This document shows, one piece after another, positions 32,956 to 38,760 of a stretch of DNA of 38,760 bases. The number at the start of each line of letters is the position of its first letter. Within the stretch, counting starts at the first letter, position 1. Source of the stretch: Desulfallas sp. Bu1-1 (GTDB lineage Bacteria > Bacillota > Desulfotomaculia > Desulfotomaculales > Desulfallaceae). Position numbers and translations under genes: made by a program. The notes under the pieces are model-generated. The model ran no database searches and was not told the DNA's origin. It saw only the letters and a program-made list of their open reading frames with translations. Location of the stretch: the NCBI RefSeq assembly GCF_015594625.1, contig NZ_JADNRQ010000026.1, positions 1 to 38,760 on the forward strand, given 5' to 3'.

Positions 32956-34206
32956 TTGTCCAAGCGAGAGATTCAGGTTGAGGAACGGCTGCCCCTTTTA
33001 CAAACGCTACCCCTCAGCCTGCAGCACCTGTTCGCCATGTTCGGCGCCACGGTGCTGGTGCCCATCATTTTTAAGGTCGACCCCGCCACGGTGCTGCTGT
33101 TCAACGGCATCGGCACCCTGCTTTACCTGGTGTTGTGCAAGGGACGCATTCCCGCCTACCTCGGCTCCAGTTTCGCCTTTATTTCCCCGGTGATGGTTGT
33201 GCTGGACAAGTACGATTACGGGTCCGCCCTGGGCGGTTTTATCGCCGCCGGCCTGGTATTCTCCGCCGTGGCCCTGATCATCGGCGTGGCGGGAACCGGG
33301 TGGATCGACGTGGTTTTCCCGCCGGCGGCCATGGGCGCCATCGTGGCGGTGATCGGGCTGGAACTGGCCCCGGTGGCGGCCGGCATGGCCGGGTTGACCG
33401 CGGAAAAGCCGGACCCCGCGGTGATCACGGTGTCCTTGTTCACCCTGGCGGTAACCATTCTGGGGTCGGTGATTTTCCGGGGCTTTCTGGCGATTATACC
33501 AATATTGCTGGGCATTATCGCCGGGTACGTCCTCTCCTTTTTCATGGGCCTGGTTGATCTTACCCCCATCAAGGAGGCCGATATTATCGCCGTGCCCACT
33601 TTTTATACCCCGGAATTCAACCCGGCGGCCATCGCCGTCATCCTGCCCGCGGCCCTGGTGGTCATCGCGGAGCACATCGGGCACTTATTTGTAACCAGCA
33701 ACATCGTGGGCAGGGACCTGGCGAAGGAACCCGGCCTGCACCGGTCCCTGCTGGGAAACGGCCTGTCCACCATGCTTTCGGGGTTTTTCGGCTCCACCCC
33801 CAATACTACCTATGGCGAGAACATCGGCGTGATGGCCATCACCAGGGTATACAGCGTCTGGGTGATCGGCGGCGCGGCGGTCATGGCCATTTTACTGTCC
33901 TTTGTCGGGGTGCTGGCGGAAGCCATCAGGAGCATCCCGCAGCCGGTGATGGGCGGGGTGTCGCTGCTGCTTTTCGGCGTGATCGCCGCTTCGGGTATTC
34001 GCATGCTGGTTGAGGCAAAGGTGGATTTCGGCAAGGCCCGGAACCTGATCCTCACCGCCGTGGTGCTGATCGTCGGCGTCAGCGGCGCCCAGGTGAACAT
34101 AGGCGCGGTGAGCCTGAAAGGAATGGGCCTGGCCACCGTGGTGTCCATTATCCTGAGTTTGACTTTTAAACTTTTGGACGTGCTGGGGTTGACCTCGGAA
34201 CAGTAG
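32956..34206 (+). CDS. uraA: Uracil permease (NCS2 family)
   Basis: A 416-residue membrane protein with about 14 hydrophobic segments, of the NCS2 nucleobase transporter family. The two glutamates that bind uracil in UraA are visible in VVIAEHIGHLF and TPNTTYGENIGVM; LGSSFAFISPVM and the opening LPLLQTLPLSLQHLFAMFGATVLVP are also typical. The start is TTG with GGGAGGG eight bases before. Located after upp, it supplies uracil for salvage. It is flanked on both sides by copies of the 250-bp direct repeat. Confidence 0.93.
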   Translation: MSKREIQVEERLPLLQTLPLSLQHLFAMFGATVLVPIIFKVDPATVLLFNGIGTLLYLVLCKGRIPAYLGSSFAFISPVMVVLDKYDYGSALGGFIAAGLVFSAVALIIGVAGTGWIDVVFPPAAMGAIVAVIGLELAPVAAGMAGLTAEKPDPAVITVSLFTLAVTILGSVIFRGFLAIIPILLGIIAGYVLSFFMGLVDLTPIKEADIIAVPTFYTPEFNPAAIAVILPAALVVIAEHIGHLFVTSNIVGRDLAKEPGLHRSLLGNGLSTMLSGFFGSTPNTTYGENIGVMAITRVYSVWVIGGAAVMAILLSFVGVLAEAIRSIPQPVMGGVSLLLFGVIAASGIRMLVEAKVDFGKARNLILTAVVLIVGVSGAQVNIGAVSLKGMGLATVVSIILSLTFKLLDVLGLTSEQ

Positions 34207-34242
34207 ACATGCTTTTGTTGCATGCAAGCAGTTTTTCTAACA

Positions 34243-34492
34243 TTGATTTAACTGCCAAAACACCACAGCGGAAGGCGATCCGGCGGATTTCTGGAGAGAG
34301 TGGAGCACTGGATGCGGTCCCTAGCCCGTCATATCCCAAAAGTCATGACCCCTTAGGGCGTGAAGAAGTAGTTTGGCTGTTTGCGGCAAGCGTTGCTTAA
34401 GAGCTACTCCAGCCAAAAAGGTAAAATTGCGAAACGAACGGAAGAAACCGCCGGAGCGCCAGATACGAGTAACGGTTTTTGCAGCGAAATCA
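34243..34492 (+). repeat. 250-bp direct repeat, copy B (after uraA)
   Basis: It starts 36 bases after the uraA stop. The outer blocks are 34243-34373 and 34422-34492; the variable 48-nt middle is 34374-34421, where TTTGGCT pairs with AGCCAAA, a stem different in sequence from that of copy A. A reading frame through the first block (LTAKTPQRKAIRRIS and on to HDPLGREEVV) is open in both copies, so a decayed coding origin is not excluded. Confidence 0.75.
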
Positions 34493-34544
34493 AACATTAG
34501 ACTTCTTTAACTGAATGCATCCTGTTATGAACCGTATTTAAGAA

Positions 34545-34584
34545 ATACAAAAAAGCCACTTCCAGTACGAGTGGCTTTTTTGTA
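34545..34584. terminator. Bidirectional terminator
   Basis: ATACAAAAAAGCCACT pairs perfectly with AGTGGCTTTTTTGTAT over a short loop. The T-run on the right arm and A-run on the left let it act in both directions; it closes the upp-uraA region. Confidence 0.88.
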
Positions 34585-34616
34585 TCATAAATGACCGGTC
34601 AATTGTCTGAACAAAG

Positions 34617-34646
34617 TTTACAATTAAATTGATTTACCAGTATAAT
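34617..34646 (+). promoter_or_regulatory. Probable sigma-A promoter of the 4Fe-4S gene
   Basis: TTTACA (34617-34622) and TATAAT (34641-34646) are 18 bp apart, 44 bases before the ATG at 34690. Confidence 0.5.
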
Positions 34647-34689
34647 AAGATAATTACGAAAATAGTATATTCACCGGGAGGAAAATATT

Positions 34690-35802
34690 ATGGGACATCT
34701 GATTAACTCCAAGGAAGAAGTGTACAGGGCGCTGGCCGAACGGTTGAACAAAAACCCGGTGGGCACGCCGGTAAACGACATTTTAATGGAAATTCTCCAC
34801 CGCCTTTATACCGAAACCGAAGCCCTGGTGGGCAGCAAGTTTCCCCTGCTGCCGCTGCCGCTGGACAAGATCTCCGGCATTACCGGGATCGGGCGGGATG
34901 AGCTGAAAAAAATCCTGGACGACATGGCGAACAAGGGGCTGGTGCTGGACCTGCCCCGCCGGGACGACACCTATTACATGCTGGCGCCCATGGTGGTGGG
35001 GTTTTTTGAGTACACCTTCATGCGGGTGCGGGAAGATATCAACATGAAGGAACTGGCGGATCTGTTTGAAAGGTATTTCAAAGAGGACGGCGTGAGGGAG
35101 GAATTCTTCGGGGGCGACACCAAGATGTTCAAAACCCTGGTTTACGAGAGCCTCATCCCGGCGGCCGTGGAAACCGAAGTGCTCAGTTACGAGCGGGCTT
35201 CGGAGATTATCCGCGAGGCGGGCGGCGGGGCACTGGGCATGTGCTCATGCCGGCATAAGGCCGGCCATCTGGGTAAGGCCTGCGACGCCCCCGTTGAGGA
35301 CGTTTGCACCTCCCTCGGCAATGCCGCCCGCTGGCTGGTGAGCCGGGGCCTGGCCAAGCCCGCCGGCGTGGATGACCTGCTGCGGGTGCTGGACCGGACG
35401 GAAAAGCTGGGCCTGGTGCACCTGGGCGACAATGTGTTGAAAAAACCGGCCTACATCTGCCACTGCTGCGGGTGCTGCTGCGGTGTGCTGCGCGCCATCA
35501 ATGAAGGCGGCGTCGCCTCCGTGCACCCCAGCAATTTTATCCCGGAAGTGAACCCGGAAGAATGCTCGGGCTGCGGCACCTGTTCGGAGAACTGCCATAT
35601 CCACGCCATTGAAATGAACATGGATGGAAACGGCAATGAAATACCGGCTGTGAAAAAAGATATATGTATCGGCTGCGGGGCGTGCGCTTCCGCCTGCCCC
35701 ACCGGAGCGCTGGCCATGTCCCGCCGTTCCGTAATCCATGTTCCGCCGGAGACCAAACAGGAACAGTTCCTCCGCATTGCCAGGGAAAAGGGCAGGGCTT
35801 GA
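34690..35802 (+). CDS. Winged-helix 4Fe-4S protein with extra Cys clusters
   Basis: A 370-residue soluble protein. Residues about 40-100 look like a winged helix (ISGITGIGRDELKKILDDMANKGLV). Two ferredoxin-type clusters are clear: C292-x2-C295-x2-C298-x3-C302 and C326-x2-C329-x2-C332-x3-C336-P. Ahead of them are two unusual groups: C185-S-C187-R-H, C198 and C206, and a dense C257-H-C259-C260-G-C262-C263-C264. I know the general family ('4Fe-4S dicluster proteins' of anaerobes that combine a DNA-binding-like start with such clusters) but not its role; redox sensing or electron transfer are both plausible. The ATG has GGGAGG upstream. Confidence 0.8.
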   Translation: MGHLINSKEEVYRALAERLNKNPVGTPVNDILMEILHRLYTETEALVGSKFPLLPLPLDKISGITGIGRDELKKILDDMANKGLVLDLPRRDDTYYMLAPMVVGFFEYTFMRVREDINMKELADLFERYFKEDGVREEFFGGDTKMFKTLVYESLIPAAVETEVLSYERASEIIREAGGGALGMCSCRHKAGHLGKACDAPVEDVCTSLGNAARWLVSRGLAKPAGVDDLLRVLDRTEKLGLVHLGDNVLKKPAYICHCCGCCCGVLRAINEGGVASVHPSNFIPEVNPEECSGCGTCSENCHIHAIEMNMDGNGNEIPAVKKDICIGCGACASACPTGALAMSRRSVIHVPPETKQEQFLRIAREKGRA

Positions 35803-35863
35803 TCAAAAAGCATCACCGGGCTGAAGCCTTAGTTGCTTTGATTAGAAGAAACAAGAGGGTTTT

Positions 35864-36530
35864 ATGCGCAGGTTTATAAAAATCGTTGCAACGCTTTTTT
35901 GCCTGGCCGGGTTACTTATTCTCGGTTTCGCCTGGTACTTGGGCCTGTTAACGCCGGGTTCGGGTAATATTGTTTTACCCGGTCAACCCGGCGTTCAAAC
36001 TGGTGAATCTACCAATTACGAGGGGGGAAGAAGGCAAAAATAACCCCGGCCGGCCAACTGACAAATTGGAGAACGATTATGCCAACCGGGGCGAAAGCGC
36101 TGTGGATCCGGAAAACGCTATGGATGGCGACACGGTGGGTCCGGAAAACGCTACGGTTGAAGATATTGAAAAAAATATCGTCCCAAATTTGCGGCCCTGC
36201 AGCAAGAATATAACGCCAAGATCAACAGCCTGGCTGCGGCGGGCATGAACGAATACATGAGTTATAAGAATAATAATCAAAAACCGCCTGTGGCTCAATT
36301 AATAAGAAAATACCTCAACGCCGGCCGGGTGTTCAGCAGCCTCTAATAAAGTACGTAAAACAACTCAAGAGGCATGGAAAAAAGCGCTTGAGCAATTGAA
36401 AAGCATATCACCAAATGAAGCTAAAGAACTATCACTTTATTCGAGTAATTTGGTTAAGATGGCGATGTTAGTGGTACCATTTTATCAATCTTCTCAGGAC
36501 CAAAATAAACTCACCAAGATTGTTTATTAA
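35864..36530 (+). pseudogene. Broken gene for a membrane-anchored hypothetical protein
   Basis: The ATG at 35864 (AGAGGG upstream) starts MRRFIKIVATLFCLAGLLIL, a signal or anchor helix. The first frame stops at 36043. A shift around the G-rich run near 36015-36025 restores a charged linker (PTDKLENDYANRGESAVDPE), a second shift near 36175 gives KYRPKFAALQQEYNAKINSL, and after a TAA near 36346 the same kind of helical sequence goes on (TTQEAWKKALEQLKSISPNE) to a stop at 36528-36530. Joined, these form one anchored, coiled-coil-rich protein of about 220 residues. I do not recognise the family. The first 59 codons could still be translated. Confidence 0.65.
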
Positions 36531-36913
36531 ATGATTTAACCCCAAAACCAAATTGGGGTAATTTGTGGTTGCTTCATGACCGCCTTCAGAAACCAGTCGA
36601 ATATGATGGCGGCAGACATGAAATCTATCAATGTGTAGGAATTCTAGCTCAGGTGGATAATTCATTATCATTATACGAGGGTTAAATCAAGTGGTGATCA
36701 CTCAATCCTGATCATACAAGCCCCCTGTCTTCATGGCCTATTGCCACACACCTACGACCTGCATACTTTACACGGCACGTACTCTGCCGCTACTGCCTCT
36801 TCACGTGTCCCTAATTCCACCCGGTTATGTGGCGCTATTTCAGACGCCCATCAGCAGTCCTGGCGGTGGAAATTCTTGCTATTCTTGTTGCCTATGTACC
36901 CGCTTCCATTTTC
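36531..36913. other. Stretch without a recognisable gene
   Basis: It begins with a small hairpin (ACCCCAA / TTGGGGT at about 36538-36558, no T-run). After that, frames are open for up to 80 codons on the plus strand, but none has a good ribosome site or a recognisable product. The right part is probably the 5' flank into which the group II intron inserted. Confidence 0.4.
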
Positions 36914-37606
36914 TGCGACAAAGGGACGGTTCGAAAGCGCCGGGATAAACCGGCATAGAGTAGGGGATGAAAGAGCCCTACGTGGAAGGTGAAGCTGCAC
37001 CACCACGGCCCCGAGTCATGCGCGGGCAGCCGCGAGGCCGCACGTGAAGCGTTGACAGGGGAAAACGTAGGGCAGCCATTGAGCTCCGAAATCACCCATC
37101 CGGGGTGCCGACCCTGTGAACCGAAGGGGAAGGCAACACGGTAAAACGGCGATAAACAGCGAGTCGTATACCGGCCCCGCGGAGTCAGAGACCCTGAGCA
37201 TGCGCGGACACTCTATGCTCGAGAACCGGGAGATCTCAGCGGTACCCGTCGGCGCAAACCGCCGGCGGGTCGGCCAGGGAAGGCCCGTGGCCGCAATCCT
37301 GGCGTGTACGCCGCTGAGAAGTCAGAAACCGGTATAGTACCAAAGAAAGTGCCGAACAAAATTGGGGCGACCAGTGGCGGAGGCACTGGAGGAAAGGCCG
37401 GTGACCAAGGGGAATTCTGAAGAGACGACTGCGAACTGTACGCAGAGACAGGGGGAAGCATTGAGCGGGCTCGACAGAATACGTGAAGCAGCGAAGAGAG
37501 ACTCAGAGGCTTCGCGTCACCAACCCAAGGTAGGAGCCGTATGAGGTAATCCCTCACGTACGGATCTGTGCGGGGGGCATCCGGTAACGGGTGTCCCTAC
37601 CGCAAT
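36914..37606 (+). mobile_element. Group II intron lacking most of its reverse transcriptase
   Basis: The 5' end near 36914 (TGCGACAAAGGGACGG) resembles the GTGCGAC start of bacterial group II introns, and a long GC-rich structured stretch follows (domains I-III). Domain V is clear at 37534-37566: GAGCCGTATGAGG, a short loop, CCTCACGTACGG. Domain VI follows, with a branch-point A near 37599 seven bases before a 3' end at about 37606. Between them only the N-terminus of the intron-encoded protein survives (37362-37544: TANCTQRQGEALSGLDRIRE, ending after KVGAV). Reverse transcriptase, maturase and endonuclease domains are gone, so mobility would need a helper in trans. The 5' boundary is uncertain by several bases. 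Confidence 0.75.
37534..37606 (+). ncRNA. Group II intron domains V and VI
   Basis: Domain V, the catalytic core, has the conserved AGCCGTATG / CACGTACGG pairing with the catalytic AGC triad at its base. Domain VI is the following stem (GGGGGCATCC...GGGTGTCCC) with a bulged A near 37599. Both look intact, so splicing may still be possible. Confidence 0.75.
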
Positions 37607-37855
37607 CATCATGTCGCAAATTATTGCGTTTTGGTTGCCGCCTTGTATTTCCGCTCCGGCGGCCTGGATAGAGGCGAGTGGGGGTCTTGAGTGTGGTTTT
37701 CCATCAGGGTGATTATTTGTGTGAAAGGTATAATATTTCACAAGGGGTTGGGCTGAAAGCAGCCTGAGTGGCGGCTGCGCGCAGGTATTGTAATGACAAT
37801 AATTCAACTCAAAAAAAATTGAATAATAGCAAATATTTTTCGGGACCGGAGGTTA

Positions 37856-38074
37856 TTAAACGACTTTTTTCACTTTTTGCTGCAGGTATTTGGTTTCAGG
37901 AACGTAGTTTTTGCAGGGAATTACCATTTCCGAAACCATGCTTTCCATGCTGTGGTTATAAAGTTCCATTTCCATTGAGCAGGCTGTTTTCAACATTGCT
38001 TTGACGCTGAAACATTCCATGCCGTTTTTATACAAGCAGGTTTCACAAGGAGCTTTGACAATCCTATTTATCAT
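37856..38074 (-). CDS. Small Cys-rich protein (72 aa)
   Basis: I do not recognise this protein. Cysteines occur as CETC near the N-terminus and singly in GMECF, KTACSM and IPCKNY, so a zinc or iron-sulfur site is possible. Methionine is also frequent (MECF, AMLK, SMEMEL, HSMESMVSEMV). There is no membrane segment. I chose the ATG at 38074 because GGAAGG lies eight bases upstream; the GTG nine bases earlier overlaps that site. A good promoter with a palindrome lies upstream. Confidence 0.6.
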   Translation of the reverse strand: MINRIVKAPCETCLYKNGMECFSVKAMLKTACSMEMELYNHSMESMVSEMVIPCKNYVPETKYLQQKVKKVV

Positions 38075-38104
38075 TGGCTTCACCTTCCTTTTTGATTTGT
38101 GATA

Positions 38105-38133
38105 ATTATAGCAAATACACGAAGTAACAACAA
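38105..38133 (-). promoter_or_regulatory. Sigma-A promoter of the Cys-rich gene
   Basis: On the minus strand TTGTTG (38133-38128) and TATAAT (38110-38105) are 17 bp apart, some 30 bases before the ATG. Confidence 0.65.
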
Positions 38134-38137
38134 GTAC

Positions 38138-38149
38138 ATTGTATACAAT
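38138..38149. promoter_or_regulatory. 12-bp perfect palindrome upstream of the promoter
   Basis: ATTGTATACAAT reads the same on both strands and sits just upstream of the -35 box of the Cys-rich gene. Its form fits a site for a dimeric regulator; which one is unknown. Confidence 0.45.
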
Positions 38150-38235
38150 ATACGAAAGATTAAATTTTCTAAATTAATATCTAAATCAAACATTTAAGCC
38201 GGTTGTTTTGGATGCCGTGTCGCATTGATTAAAAA

Positions 38236-38355
38236 AGGGGCAAGTCGCCCCCACAGTTTAACCGCCGGCCGAAGCGTTGTTTACTAACGGCAGGACTGCG
38301 CCGCGCAGCATTGCTTTTCGGCCTACCGCAATTCTCGATACCCTGGTAAGGTATC
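38236..38355 (+). promoter_or_regulatory. Structured leader upstream of the TusA-family gene
   Basis: Several stems lie in the 155 bases before the ribosome site: GGGGC / GCCCC (about 38237-38250), GGCCGAA (38267-38273) with TTCGGCC (38317-38323) enclosing a GC-rich CTGCGC / GCGCAG palindrome, and GATACC / GGTATC (38337-38355). Such density suggests a regulatory leader RNA, though the first hairpin, with its A-run on the left, could instead act as a terminator on the minus strand. No known riboswitch class is recognised. Confidence 0.4.
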
Positions 38356-38390
38356 ACTGAATTTAATTAATTGATTAAGGAGGACCCAAG

Positions 38391-38645
38391 ATGACGCCTG
38401 AAGAGCTGAAGAACATCAAAGCGGACAAAATTGTGGACGCCAGGGGCACATCCTGCCCGGGGCCGATCCTGGCGGCCAAAAAATCCATCGCCGAAATTCA
38501 ACCGGGCCAGGTGATGGAGGTGCTGGCCTCCGACTCCGGCACCAAGAAAGACCTGCCGGCCTGGTGCAAGAAGACGGGGCATGAGTTTCTGGGCATGCTG
38601 GAAGAAGCGGGCGACATCAAACTTTACATCAAGAGGACGAAGTAA
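38391..38645 (+). CDS. TusA/SirA-family sulfur carrier protein
   Basis: An 84-residue protein of the TusA family. The CPxP motif with the active cysteine is at C22-P-G-P25 (DARGTSCPGPILAAKKSI), followed by GQVMEVLASDSGTKKDLPAWCKKTGHE, the usual second half. TusA proteins carry sulfur as a persulfide on that cysteine, for tRNA thiolation, cofactor synthesis or, in sulfur-metabolising bacteria, for dissimilatory pathways. AAGGAGG lies six bases before the ATG. The next gene starts three bases after its stop, so they form an operon, which suggests a link to electron or sulfur metabolism rather than tRNA. Confidence 0.9.
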   Translation: MTPEELKNIKADKIVDARGTSCPGPILAAKKSIAEIQPGQVMEVLASDSGTKKDLPAWCKKTGHEFLGMLEEAGDIKLYIKRTK

Positions 38646-38647
38646 AT

Positions 38648-38760
38648 ATGGCTGCAACAACCGCTGCAACAACCAAAGAAGGCAAGGATTTTGCTCCCAA
38701 AATCCTTGCCTTTTCCACAAACAACATTTCCGACCCGGGCATCGACCTGGCGGGCAGCGC
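38648..38760 (+). CDS. Start of a probable MvhD/FlpD-like electron-transfer subunit (cut by window end)
   Basis: Only the first 37 residues are visible: an Ala/Thr-rich start containing a repeated CTGCAACAAC unit, then FAPKILAFSTNNISDPGIDLAGS. The P-K-I-L-A-F...G-x-D-L-A-G pattern resembles the N-terminus of hydrogenase iron-sulfur (MvhD/FlpD) subunits that link Hdr-type complexes, but the cysteines usual in that loop are replaced here (STNNISD). A DsrE-like sulfur protein is another possibility. It is directly downstream of the TusA-family gene. Confidence 0.4.
   Translation, partial: MAATTAATTKEGKDFAPKILAFSTNNISDPGIDLAGS

Noticed and set aside
36733-36992. Short proteins in the group II intron 5' flank
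   Set aside because: No ribosome site or recognisable family; the frames run into the intron RNA.
37607-37855. Minus-strand 96-residue ORF spanning the intron 3' end
   Set aside because: It reads through intron domains V-VI and has no ribosome site.

Overview
The window reads as part of the chromosome of an anaerobic, Gram-positive, spore-former-type Firmicute of the Desulfotomaculum/Pelotomaculum kind (Peptococcaceae). The evidence is the set of protein families: AddAB instead of RecBCD, KtrAB, a NamZ-type muramidase with a copper-amine-oxidase-type 'stalk' domain, group B FeFe-hydrogenase fragments, a multi-cluster 4Fe-4S protein, a TusA-family protein followed by a probable MvhD-like subunit, frequent TTG/GTG starts with strong AGGAGG-like ribosome sites, and wide swings in base composition. 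The species assignment is inference; no 16S or other taxonomic marker is present.

Layout. (1) 1-5490: an HD-GYP protein, a dCache-type chemoreceptor, a small AT-rich ORF, an IS21 remnant, a broken hydrogenase fragment and an ArsB/NhaD-type ion transporter. (2) 5491-15018: an accessory region. It holds a hybrid-kinase remnant beside a SEC-C protein, a second copy of the hydrogenase fragment, a NamZ-like secreted muramidase, a HEPN-MNT pair, an IS605-like remnant, an AbrB-RelE toxin-antitoxin operon with a clear promoter and operator, a complete IS1634-type insertion sequence, two small membrane proteins, tandem repeats and an Rpn-type nuclease. (3) 15019-30302: a GC-rich, compact core: LysM protein, addB-addA, a 226-bp palindromic MITE-like element, sbcD-sbcC, then ktrA-ktrB. 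(4) 30303-35802: small hypothetical protein, nitroreductase, gamma-glutamylcyclotransferase-like protein, upp and uraA (uracil salvage), and a 4Fe-4S protein. (5) 35803-38760: a pseudogene with several frameshifts, a group II intron lacking nearly all of its reverse transcriptase, a Cys-rich small protein, a TusA-family gene with a structured leader, and the start of a probable electron-transfer subunit cut by the window end.

Genes that work together: AddAB and SbcCD process DNA double-strand ends; KtrAB imports potassium; UraA imports uracil and Upp turns it into UMP; the HEPN-MNT and AbrB-RelE pairs are two separate toxin-antitoxin modules.

The most interesting unexplained structure is a 250-bp direct repeat present on both sides of uraA (32672-32921 and 34243-34492). 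Its two copies have exactly equal length, two nearly identical outer blocks and a 48-nt middle that has diverged; a 21-nt core recurs after sbcC at 28115-28135. It could be a structured RNA family or a small non-autonomous mobile element. The 226-bp palindrome between addA and sbcD, whose end sequence recurs after ktrB, is a second dispersed element.
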